Part shown: positions 47,767-55,803 of the stretch, in pieces
How positions within the stretch are numbered: the first letter of the stretch is position 1
How the letters are laid out: each line of letters begins with the position of its first letter
DNA from: Vibrionaceae bacterium
GTDB taxonomy: Bacteria; Pseudomonadota; Gammaproteobacteria; Enterobacterales; Vibrionaceae
Assembly (NCBI GenBank): GCA_018222805.1
Contig: JAAEZQ010000002.1
Location: 224,415-288,414, forward strand
Direction of reading: 5' to 3'
Length of the DNA stretch: 64,000 bases
Made by a program: the position numbers and the translations under genes
The notes under the pieces: generated by a model
The model's database searches: none
Told to the model about the DNA's origin: nothing
Seen by the model: only the letters and a program-made list of their open reading frames with translations

Positions 47767-48762
47767 TTATAGACCAGCGCGCACGCGTGGATCTACCCAA
47801 TACATAATGATGTCAGAAATGATGGTACCGATAATGGTTAAGGTGGACATCAGCAATAGAATATCGCCAGCTAGGTACATATCCTGGTTTCGTAAGGCGT
47901 TAAGCATGGTTGGCCCCATAGTTGGGATATTCAATACTTGGCTCACAATAACGTCAGCGCTGATCAACAGTGGTAATTGCCAACCGATAGTCGCTGCAAG
48001 TGGCAGACACGCTACTCGAATAGGGTATTTGACAAGGAGTGTAAATTCTTTTTGGCCTTTGGCACGTGCAGTCTTTACGTAAGGCTTCGTTAGTTCATCG
48101 AGCAAGTTGGCACGCATGATTCGGATGATACCCGCCATACCTGCTGTACCAGCCACAAGAATGTAAAGCCAGCTTCGGCTAGCACCATTCATGAACTTGT
48201 CAAAGCTCATAGGTTGAGAGATATATTCTGGTGAGTAAAGACCCGACAACATCACGTCAAATGAGTGGTAACCAATAAGTAAGGCGACAATCGCAATAAC
48301 GAAGTTGGGGGTAGCCATACCAATAAAACCAAAAATGGTCGCAATGTAATCACCAAAGGAATATTGACGAAGAGCAGAGTAAACACCGATTGGAATGGCT
48401 AATAAAAACTTAAATGTCAGTACTGCACAAGCGAGAAGAATAGTAGGTAGCAGTGTGGGATGAATGTTTTCCCAAACTGGCTTATTGTTCACTAAAGACA
48501 GCCCAAGATCACCTGTGAGTAGCCCCCCCATCCAACTTAGGTAACGCTCATACAGCGGTTTATCTAAGCCAAACATTTCACGCAATACCAATATTTGCTC
48601 AGGATCGACATCTTGACCCATAGCGGCCATTTCTGCGATTTTTGCGGAAGCAAAATCACCCGGTGGTAAATCTATAACGACAAATACTAAAATCGACACG
48701 ACAAGCAGAGTGGTAAACACCGCCGCTAATCTACGTCCAATATACAGAAAAAAACTGCTCAT
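47767..48762 (-). CDS. Opp/Dpp-type ABC transporter permease (DppB-like)
   Basis: 331 residues, six TM segments. The start RRLAAVFTTLLVVSILVFVVIDLPPGD is the DppB/OppB N-terminal signature, and ARAKGQKEFTLLVKYPIRVACLPL is the EAA loop. It forms the translocation channel with the DppC-like protein. Located 113 bases after the binding-protein gene, separated by a hairpin. Confidence 0.9.
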   Translation of the reverse strand: MSSFFLYIGRRLAAVFTTLLVVSILVFVVIDLPPGDFASAKIAEMAAMGQDVDPEQILVLREMFGLDKPLYERYLSWMGGLLTGDLGLSLVNNKPVWENIHPTLLPTILLACAVLTFKFLLAIPIGVYSALRQYSFGDYIATIFGFIGMATPNFVIAIVALLIGYHSFDVMLSGLYSPEYISQPMSFDKFMNGASRSWLYILVAGTAGMAGIIRIMRANLLDELTKPYVKTARAKGQKEFTLLVKYPIRVACLPLAATIGWQLPLLISADVIVSQVLNIPTMGPTMLNALRNQDMYLAGDILLLMSTLTIIGTIISDIIMYWVDPRVRAGL

Positions 48763-48810
48763 AAATCTTCCTACATTTGCGAATTCGCAAACCTTTATAA
48801 CAAGAGGTTC

Positions 48811-48842
48811 GTTAGCCGCAGCAGCTAGTTACTGCGGCTAAC
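48811..48842. promoter_or_regulatory. Intra-operon hairpin after binding-protein gene
   Basis: 11-bp perfect stem GTTAGCCGCAG / CTGCGGCTAAC, loop of 10, without a T tract. Placed between the binding-protein and permease genes; likely protects the upstream mRNA 3' end. A separate perfect 16-bp palindrome (TTTGCGAATTCGCAAA) lies a few bases nearer the permease. Confidence 0.6.
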
Positions 48843-48875
48843 AGGTCTGGTTAATCCATACCTAGTTCAACGGAG

Positions 48876-50795
48876 TTATTTAGACTCCTTCCATAGTTGT
48901 GAGGTGCGCATTGGACCAGGCGAAGCGATACTGTATGAGTTAGGAACTTCAGTATCAGCGTTATGTACGCCTTTACGGATAATCACGCCTTCATCTAGAG
49001 GTTGAACTGTACCAATCACATAGAAGTTTTCTTTTGCGATATCAATAATTTGTTGCATTAGCTTAGACTGTTCTTCATGAGAAGCGGTTTTGCCCATAGC
49101 ACGGTAAAGCTCGATTTGCTTCTTAACATGCGCAGGTGGCTCAACAGCGTTAGCGTGTGAAGCGTCCGTCATCCAATAGTAGTAACCTAGACCCCAAGTA
49201 GATTCTGGGTTTTGAGGCGCGTAGCTACGGAACGTATCCAGCACACCGATACCGCCATCACCTTTCGCTGGTGCTAGATCATACTCGTTAGCTAAGCGTT
49301 GTGTTTGCAGGAAAGAACCTTCAACGATACGGATATCTAAGAAGATGCCCACCTTCTGCCAGTCATTCTTAACCAGTTCAAGGATGTCCGTTGTTTCGCC
49401 AACGTTTTGTTGGTTAACAAGAGCTTCAATGCGTAAACGGTTACCCGTTTTATCTAAGCGGTAGCCTTCTTCGTCTTTTTTGTTTAGGCCGATCTTGTCT
49501 AACAATTTGTTTGCTAACTCAGGGTTAAACTCCGTGTACTGAGTTGCAAATTCTTCATCGTAGAAAGCACTACCCTCTGACGGCGCAGCTTGATATGGCG
49601 CAACGACGCCAGAGAAAATCGTCTCACTAATGCCTTCGCGATCAATGGCGTGAGAAAGTGCGACACGGAAATCTTTGTTAGAGAATAGCTCACGCTTGAT
49701 TGGATCTTTATGCGTTTGGTTGAAGCCAAGGATTACTGCATTCATGCTAGTGCTTGGACGAGTCGCGTAGGTGTAACCGCTCTTCTTCTCGTTTTCGATT
49801 AGCATTGGGCGGTACTTAGCCACACCAACATGACGCGTTTGGAAGTCTGTCTCACCTGCTGCTGCGCGAAGTACCATCTCTTCTTTGTTTTCAGAGAAAG
49901 AGAAGTAAACCGTATCTAGGTAAGGCAATTGGTTACCTGCTGTATCGACTTGCCAGTAGTATGGGTTACGTTCCCAGACTGCATATTGAGTTTGCGGACC
50001 TGGAACCACTTTTACCTTCCAAGCGTTTACTGTAGGGCGGTCTGGGTTTTGGTAGCTCTCTTGGAAGTAAATCGCACGACACTTAGTTTGGAAGTACTGC
50101 TGCCAGCTATCAAAACCCGCTGCTTTTGCTTCTTCCGTTACTTTAGCGTTTACTTCAGGCAGGAACTGCTCACAGTAGTGTTTAGGGAACTGAACGATGT
50201 TAGAACCGTCAGTGTTCGCCAGTTTACGGATGAACATACCATCGGCATTTTTTAACTTGACTTTGATCGTGTGCTTGTCGACAACTTCACCAACTGCATC
50301 ACCCGGTGAACGGGCATATAGAGGTTTGTTGCCAGACCAATCTTCACGGTTGATCAAATCTAGGTAAAACTTGATGTCTTCCGCTGTAAACTCTTTGCCG
50401 TCAGACCATTTAACGCCTTTGCGCAAACTGATTGTGTATTCAGTAAGATCTGCGTTTACTGTGTAGCTCGTTGCTAGGTTTGGCTCAATGCCAGTGTAGT
50501 GACGATTAAAGTTAAATAAGTTGTCGTACTTCAGCATACGCATGCGGTGGCCTCGGTCTGCTTTTAGACCAAGCAAACGCAATTCACCGCCGTATTGACC
50601 GATTGACTCAATCGGCTCAACAACTAGTGGGTTTTCTGGCAAACGCTCAGAAACAGGGGCTAGTTGCCCTGCTGCAACCAACTCTTTTAGCTGTGGGGCC
50701 TCGTTGTACGTATCCGCCAAAGTAGGAAAAGAGACAGAGGCTGCAACCGCGATAGCGACTTTGCCAAACAGTGGTAAGCTATTCTTATAACTCAT
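48876..50795 (-). CDS. ABC transporter solute-binding protein, family 5 (glycan oligosaccharide candidate)
   Basis: 639 residues from the ATG at 50795, which has GGGAG upstream and opens a clear signal peptide (MSYKNSLPLFGKVAIAVAAS...LA). An in-frame start at 50858 would bury that signal. SBP_bac_5 fold: YDNLFNFNRHYTGIEPNLATSY, FTAEDIKFYLDLI, KHTIKVKLKNADGMF and the late EQSKLMQQIIDIAKENFYVIGT. It is longer than typical peptide-binding proteins (about 530), a feature of the subgroup often linked to polysaccharide loci. Predicted to capture island oligosaccharides in the periplasm. Confidence 0.88.
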   Translation of the reverse strand: MSYKNSLPLFGKVAIAVAASVSFPTLADTYNEAPQLKELVAAGQLAPVSERLPENPLVVEPIESIGQYGGELRLLGLKADRGHRMRMLKYDNLFNFNRHYTGIEPNLATSYTVNADLTEYTISLRKGVKWSDGKEFTAEDIKFYLDLINREDWSGNKPLYARSPGDAVGEVVDKHTIKVKLKNADGMFIRKLANTDGSNIVQFPKHYCEQFLPEVNAKVTEEAKAAGFDSWQQYFQTKCRAIYFQESYQNPDRPTVNAWKVKVVPGPQTQYAVWERNPYYWQVDTAGNQLPYLDTVYFSFSENKEEMVLRAAAGETDFQTRHVGVAKYRPMLIENEKKSGYTYATRPSTSMNAVILGFNQTHKDPIKRELFSNKDFRVALSHAIDREGISETIFSGVVAPYQAAPSEGSAFYDEEFATQYTEFNPELANKLLDKIGLNKKDEEGYRLDKTGNRLRIEALVNQQNVGETTDILELVKNDWQKVGIFLDIRIVEGSFLQTQRLANEYDLAPAKGDGGIGVLDTFRSYAPQNPESTWGLGYYYWMTDASHANAVEPPAHVKKQIELYRAMGKTASHEEQSKLMQQIIDIAKENFYVIGTVQPLDEGVIIRKGVHNADTEVPNSYSIASPGPMRTSQLWKESK

Positions 50796-50863
50796 CAGTA
50801 ACTCCCTGATTTTGTTTACACATTTATGGGTTAATTCTTTCGCACTTCGCGTAGCCATTTAAC

Positions 50864-52585
50864 TCAGCGAGGCACATTGCCAGCGTTCACGGCGACAATA
50901 TATTGATGGGTGCCGGGTTCGATACGACCAGTAATGGCAGGCACACTTGCTTGTGGATAAAGTAAATTGGTGTTGGGTGCGCATGGATATACTCGGGTTT
51001 GCCCTTCACCTTGTAGTAAAATCAGTTCACTAAAGAGCCGCTCAGATTCCACTCGCGCAGGCTGAATCACCTGATGACTAAACCAAGCTGACCAGCCATC
51101 CACGGCATGCCCTGTCATAACAAATTCCAAAGCAAAGTCTGTGGTGATTTCGTGGCTACGAAGCTCACCCTGCTCAGAAAATTGTTGGCGCGTTTTCACC
51201 ACACAACCTTCAAACGGCTGCCACAGTGAGACCAATGCCTCACCTTCACGATAGCTATTGATGTTTCGGGTACGGCTGAACCATTGACGAGTTTGCGGAT
51301 GAGAAAAGGCAAAAATATTGTCTCCTGCCCAGCCTTGATCCAACCAACGGGTTGATTCAACACACAGTCCATGCGCCGAGCTGTAGGCAAACTTGCTGTA
51401 TTTGTCATCGCAATTACGCAGCTCGTTTGCAGGCGTGCTATTGGTTAATAGATAGCTACCTTGACGACGGATAAGCTGATGATGCTCACCAATCCACGTG
51501 GCAGGCATGTTGCTGGATAATGGTTTCTCTTCTACCGTCCAAAACGGATGCTCTTCAGGTAGGTAAAGGGCGTTAAAGGCTTTCAGTGCCAACATGGGTG
51601 ACGCGTAACTGGTATAGAATTCACTTGCAAGCAAATTAGGATAAGCAAAACCCGGTAGCAATTGTGCCTGTTGATCCCAGATCGGCTGAGTCGCCCACCA
51701 GCGCATGGTTTGCATCCAATAGCTCTTTGCTGTTGCTATATCAATTTCAGGGTGTTCACTACGAGCCAATTCCGCCCAAAAAGCAGCACCAGCAAAGCGA
51801 TAGTTCAACGAGCGGCCGTAACAAAGAGGTTGACCATCTTCACCAAACCAATATTGGTAGCGATGGGAGAACTCGATCGCACGGCTAACCAAAACCTTAC
51901 TGAATTCGCTATTTGATTTGTCCCAGCGAGCGTAAACCAACGCGTAAAGTTGGAAAGCAAACGGGTTGTAATAGTCCACGACTCCTGTGAGACCGTCTTG
52001 GTACCAACCGTTTGTTAAATGCATTTCATCAATAAACGCGAGGTCTTGTTCAAGTACCTGTTGTTGAATGTCCACACCCAATAACGATAGCGCTTTTAAG
52101 ATCAGAACCCTAAACCAGCGCCAGTTGTTTGGTGGCAGATCTAAATCGGAGACGGAATTTAACCAAGTCACAAGATTGGCGCGTTGCTTATTATCTAATG
52201 GCTGCCAGTAAAACTCGTTGGCATCAATCAGCGCGACTGCAATCGATGACATCTCCACAACGCGTTGGTCATAGTTACGTGGAAATTGCCAAAAGTCTGG
52301 GTGCAATGGATTGGTACCATTGACGATCAACTGGCGCAACTCGGCGTGTTCATCTCTTAGCGCCTCTCCAGCCGGTACAGCCCCCCACATCAAACGACAG
52401 ATATGTTCGATACTCGCAACGTTTGTCGTGTAGTGCGCAGCACTGTTGAAGTCTGGCACGTCTTGTGTTGTTCCACGAACAACTTCCATTTGGCGCTCTA
52501 CAATCGCTTTTAGCATTTTCTGTGTTTCAGAACGGCTTGTGCATCCTTGTGCCGTATTTGCCAAACAATTCAAACTTATTGCCAC
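50864..52585 (-). CDS. DUF2264-family protein, putative uronic-acid-releasing glycosidase
   Basis: 573 residues. The pattern PNNWRWFRVLIL, DGLTGVVDYYNPFAFQLYALVYARW, GQPLCYGRSLNYRFAGAAFWAEL and WIGEHHQLIRRQGSYLLTNS is characteristic of DUF2264, an (alpha/alpha)6-barrel with a C-terminal beta domain. From memory, some DUF2264 members are classed in CAZy GH154 as exo-beta-glucuronidases; that assignment needs checking. It is the first gene of the ABC operon, with operator copies just upstream. No signal peptide, so cytoplasmic. It probably trims glucuronic acid or a related residue. Confidence 0.75.
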   Translation of the reverse strand: MAISLNCLANTAQGCTSRSETQKMLKAIVERQMEVVRGTTQDVPDFNSAAHYTTNVASIEHICRLMWGAVPAGEALRDEHAELRQLIVNGTNPLHPDFWQFPRNYDQRVVEMSSIAVALIDANEFYWQPLDNKQRANLVTWLNSVSDLDLPPNNWRWFRVLILKALSLLGVDIQQQVLEQDLAFIDEMHLTNGWYQDGLTGVVDYYNPFAFQLYALVYARWDKSNSEFSKVLVSRAIEFSHRYQYWFGEDGQPLCYGRSLNYRFAGAAFWAELARSEHPEIDIATAKSYWMQTMRWWATQPIWDQQAQLLPGFAYPNLLASEFYTSYASPMLALKAFNALYLPEEHPFWTVEEKPLSSNMPATWIGEHHQLIRRQGSYLLTNSTPANELRNCDDKYSKFAYSSAHGLCVESTRWLDQGWAGDNIFAFSHPQTRQWFSRTRNINSYREGEALVSLWQPFEGCVVKTRQQFSEQGELRSHEITTDFALEFVMTGHAVDGWSAWFSHQVIQPARVESERLFSELILLQGEGQTRVYPCAPNTNLLYPQASVPAITGRIEPGTHQYIVAVNAGNVPR

Positions 52586-52648
52586 TGGTTACTCGCTTAA
52601 CAACAAAATCATCAATGAAATGAATTAAAACCTATCAGCCATAATTAT

Positions 52649-52663
52649 TGAAACGCTTTTTTA
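52649..52663. promoter_or_regulatory. Island operator copy 5 (weak)
   Basis: TGAAACGCTTTTTTA, two mismatches at the centre of the consensus. Located 64 bases upstream of the DUF2264 start. Confidence 0.4.
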
Positions 52664-52681
52664 TATTTATGATATGAAGAT

Positions 52682-52696
52682 CAAAACTACGTTTTA
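52682..52696. promoter_or_regulatory. Island operator copy 6
   Basis: CAAAACTACGTTTTA, one clear mismatch. Upstream of the DUF2264-ABC operon. Confidence 0.5.
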
Positions 52697-52755
52697 TTTT
52701 TTTAGTTCAACGACAACTCAGCTCACAAATTTGAACTCGAGATGGCAATATAATT

Positions 52756-52770
52756 GAAACGTCGTTTTAT
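52756..52770. promoter_or_regulatory. Island operator copy 7
   Basis: TGAAACGTCGTTTTA, full consensus match. A TTGAAA (52755-52760) overlaps it and could be a plus-strand -35. It sits 18 bases before an ATG with a GGAG site that leads into the sulfatase relic. Confidence 0.65.
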
Positions 52771-52787
52771 TTATATCTTGGAGAGTG

Positions 52788-52952
52788 TATGACTCTTGCT
52801 CTATTGCTCATGGAGCATACCCCTACAGATAGGCTGGGTTGTTAAGAGCGAACGCCGAACATAGCTCACTGACGCTTAAGCTAGTGTTCAACGCCAGTGG
52901 TCTCAGGGAGCTTTATGATTTGATGGTTGACCCAAATGAAATGGTCAAATTC
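52788..52952 (+). pseudogene. Relic of a sulfatase gene (start plus C-terminal fragment)
   Basis: After operator copy 7 and TTGGAGAG, the ATG at 52788 opens only 18 codons. From 52839, in another frame, the sequence reads LVFNASGLRELYDLMVDPNEMV, the ELYDL..DP.E.xN motif found near the C-terminus of sulfatases. This suggests that a plus-strand sulfatase gene was reduced by deletion to its promoter, start and a C-terminal scrap, abutting the maturase gene (ends 52953). Confidence 0.45.
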
Positions 52953-54170
52953 TTATTTAGGTTTGTATTCGTTCTGGCGCATAAACCGCACATAATTAAG
53001 TGGCGGCAGTCCACGGTGCAAACATTGTCCCATTGCATCAAGATAAGGGCGAAGGTGTGAGAACAGTTGATAGTACCCTTCGCACAGATAGTGCTTAGCT
53101 GAGATTGATAGCTCGCCATTTTCATCGATTCGCTGCGCAGGGCATGCTCCATGACAAAGCGAACGTTGGTCGCATCGTTGGCAATGGGTTTGGCTACCAA
53201 TAGGTTTGCGGGTAGAAAATTGTTGCTGAATAGGCGTCTCAATTAAGTCCGGATAATCCCGCTGGTTGATATTCCCCACTTTGAATTCGGGATAAACGAA
53301 ATGGTCACAGCTATACACATCGCCATTATGCTCGACTACTAGGTTCTCACCACACTGCGGAGCATGAACACAAATAGACGACGGCATGCCTAAATGCATA
53401 CCGAGCGCATTGTCAAAGTGGCTGACGTACACCTTGCCAACGTCACCTTTACGCCACTCTTCGAACACATCAACCATAAACTGACCAAACTGCGCCGGTG
53501 ATACACTTCGCTCAGAAACGCCTTTGCCTTTCTCCGGCTCAACAATCGGGATGAACTGAATAAACTTCACCCCAAGCTGTTTCAGGTGTCGATAGACCCG
53601 CTTGCCATGGTCACCATTATGGTTCTGAATCACGGTCAGCACATTGGTGTCGACCTGATACTTTTGCAACATCTGCAAACCCTGGATTACCTGACTATAG
53701 GAGCCTTTGCCGCTGCGGGTTTTGCGATAATGGTCGTGCAGTTCTTCGTCACCATCAATGCTGATCCCAACCAAAAACTCATGCTGTTTAAGAAATGCCG
53801 CCCAATTGTCGTTGATCAGTACGCCATTGGTTTGCAGTGTATTAATGATCTTCATTCCCGGGCGGGCGTACTTCTTTTGCAACGCCACTGCTTGGCGAAA
53901 AAAATCCAGCCCTCTAAGGGTCGGCTCCCCCCCCTGCCAACCAAATATCACTTCCGGGCAACCAACTGGTTGGCTCTCAATATAACTTTTTACATGTACC
54001 TCAAGCGTGGTGTCACCCATATCAAACTGCTTGGTTTCTGGGTAATAATCGGTTTTATCGAGATAGAAACAATAGTCGCAATCTAAGTTGCACAAAGGGC
54101 CAATCGGCTTGGATAGAATATGAAACGGACGCTTTGCTTTAACTTTACTGGTAGGAATGATTAGTGACAC
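52953..54170 (-). CDS. Anaerobic sulfatase-maturating enzyme, radical SAM
   Basis: 405 residues. The radical-SAM cluster motif is Cys27/Cys31/Cys34 (CNLDCDYC). The C-terminal SPASM-type cysteines are visible in CVHAPQCGENL, VYSCDHF and CQRCDQRSLCHGACPAQR, which bind two auxiliary 4Fe-4S clusters. It oxidises the sulfatase active-site Cys (or Ser) to formylglycine in the cytoplasm, oxygen-independently. All three intact sulfatases here are Cys-type. Divergent from the second sulfatase across a promoter region with two operators. Confidence 0.93.
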   Translation of the reverse strand: MSLIIPTSKVKAKRPFHILSKPIGPLCNLDCDYCFYLDKTDYYPETKQFDMGDTTLEVHVKSYIESQPVGCPEVIFGWQGGEPTLRGLDFFRQAVALQKKYARPGMKIINTLQTNGVLINDNWAAFLKQHEFLVGISIDGDEELHDHYRKTRSGKGSYSQVIQGLQMLQKYQVDTNVLTVIQNHNGDHGKRVYRHLKQLGVKFIQFIPIVEPEKGKGVSERSVSPAQFGQFMVDVFEEWRKGDVGKVYVSHFDNALGMHLGMPSSICVHAPQCGENLVVEHNGDVYSCDHFVYPEFKVGNINQRDYPDLIETPIQQQFSTRKPIGSQTHCQRCDQRSLCHGACPAQRIDENGELSISAKHYLCEGYYQLFSHLRPYLDAMGQCLHRGLPPLNYVRFMRQNEYKPK

Positions 54171-54207
54171 TGTAACTACACCTTAATTCTTAGTTGATAT
54201 CTTATTT

Positions 54208-54222
54208 TAAAACGCCATTTTA
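54208..54222. promoter_or_regulatory. Island operator copy 8
   Basis: TAAAACGCCATTTTA, full consensus match. 38 bases upstream of the maturase start. Confidence 0.65.
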
Positions 54223-54257
54223 ATTTATTATCAATCCGTGATCACAAACAACAATTT

Positions 54258-54272
54258 TAAAACTGCGTTTCA
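54258..54272. promoter_or_regulatory. Island operator copy 9, within sulfatase promoter
   Basis: TAAAACTGCGTTTCA, immediately before TATAAT (54274-54279), the -10 of the plus-strand sulfatase gene. A protein bound here would block RNA polymerase, so repression is the natural reading. Confidence 0.7.
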
Positions 54273-54306
54273 ATATAATATTTAAAATCCTTAACTATTG
54301 TGAATC

Positions 54307-55803
54307 ATGAAAAAGCCCAATCTACTCTATGTATTTCCCGATCAGTTCCGACTGATGTCGTTGGGTATCTGGCAAGATCCCAACTACCGTGACTTTATTC
54401 CCGGTGCGGGGGACCCAGTCTACACACCCAATCTTGATACCTTTATCCAGCAGTCAACTCTGCTTAACAACGCCGTAAGTAACTGCCCAGTTTGTAGCCC
54501 GCACCGTGGCAGCCTGATGACCGGACAATTCCCATCACGCAGTGGCGTACCGTTGAACTGTAATTCAGACCGTGTTGATTCCGAGTTGCCACAGACCGAG
54601 ACTTGTTTCACCGATGTCTTGTCAATGGCTGGCTATCACGTCGGTTACATCGGCAAATGGCACTTGGACGTACCGACACCAAACGATCCGGCTAAACCCG
54701 GTCATTATGTTGATCCGAATATTCCAGCTTGGGATTCCTATACCGAGCCACAGCGCCGCCATGGTATCGATTATTGGTATGGATACGGCACATTTGATGA
54801 ACACAACAATCCCCACTATTACGACACCAACGGCCATCGCCACGAGCCAAAAGTGTGGTCGGCAGAACACGAAACCGACAAGGCGATTGAATACCTCAAA
54901 AACGAGCAAGGCCAACGTGACGATGACAAGCCGTTTGCGCTATTTATCTCGATGAACCCACCGCACAGCCCATACGACAGCCTCGAAGACTGCCGCTTAG
55001 AAGACTGGCTGCGCTACAAAAACACACCCGTTAACGAGCTTTTATTGCGTGACAACGCCGATACAAATCTCGAGAAAGCGCTTAGTGCGCCTTATTACTT
55101 TGCCAACGTGACGGGCACCGACAGTGAGTTCGGTCGTTTAGTCGAAACACTGAAAGCAATCGGTGAATGGGATAATACCGTCGTGGTATTTACCAGTGAC
55201 CACGGTGAAACCTTGTGCAGCCAAGGCGTAAACGATGCCAAAAACTGCATCTACAACGAAGCCTTCTCAGTGCCTTTCATCGTGAAAACGGCTGAGCAGA
55301 ATCAAGCAAAGCAACACCCAGCCTTTTTGAGTAGTGCTGATATTATGCCAACCATATTGGGATTAATGGGGCTGTCATCGTCTTGCCCAACCAATATTCA
55401 TGGTCGCGATCTCGCCGAGGCATTCCGCTCTGATGCAACAGATACCAGCCCAACTTATGCTCTCTATCTAAAGAATGTAAATACCGCTCCAGATGCAGAC
55501 GGTAAAATCCGTGGCTATTTCGCTGCCGCCCGAGGCATTAAAACTGAGCGCTATTCCTTAGCACTGCATATTGATGCTTTTGGTCAACTCGAAAAAACCC
55601 AATTTTTCGACAATCTTCAAGACCCTTACCAAACCAATAACCTGTCCTTCAATCCTGAAGAGCCGGACCTTCGTCGCCTTTTACGCGCCATGGCGGAGGA
55701 ATTAGTCCGAACGGAAGATCCTTGGGCTGATGGCCGAGTACTCGCTCACTTACTTCCATATGACTTGTTCAACAACTATGGCTGCGAGAAGGAACGATCA
55801 TGA
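54307..55803 (+). CDS. Cys-type sulfatase, cytoplasmic
   Basis: 498 residues. Signature PVCSPHRGSLMTG with Cys63, the formylglycine precursor. GKWHLD (sulfate-binding lysine and histidine), MNPPHSPYD and FTSDHGETL (metal ligands) are present. The N-terminal NLLYVFPDQFRLMSLG uses DQ in place of the DD metal pair, typical of one sulfatase subgroup. No signal peptide. It removes a sulfate ester from imported saccharides; regiospecificity is unknown. The stop overlaps the start of the next sulfatase by 4 bases (ATGA). Confidence 0.9.
   Translation: MKKPNLLYVFPDQFRLMSLGIWQDPNYRDFIPGAGDPVYTPNLDTFIQQSTLLNNAVSNCPVCSPHRGSLMTGQFPSRSGVPLNCNSDRVDSELPQTETCFTDVLSMAGYHVGYIGKWHLDVPTPNDPAKPGHYVDPNIPAWDSYTEPQRRHGIDYWYGYGTFDEHNNPHYYDTNGHRHEPKVWSAEHETDKAIEYLKNEQGQRDDDKPFALFISMNPPHSPYDSLEDCRLEDWLRYKNTPVNELLLRDNADTNLEKALSAPYYFANVTGTDSEFGRLVETLKAIGEWDNTVVVFTSDHGETLCSQGVNDAKNCIYNEAFSVPFIVKTAEQNQAKQHPAFLSSADIMPTILGLMGLSSSCPTNIHGRDLAEAFRSDATDTSPTYALYLKNVNTAPDADGKIRGYFAAARGIKTERYSLALHIDAFGQLEKTQFFDNLQDPYQTNNLSFNPEEPDLRRLLRAMAEELVRTEDPWADGRVLAHLLPYDLFNNYGCEKERS

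Noticed and set aside
52839..53060. 73-codon plus-strand frame as a live gene
   Set aside because: Its first third matches a sulfatase C-terminus, while the rest is antisense to the maturase gene; treated as a relic.
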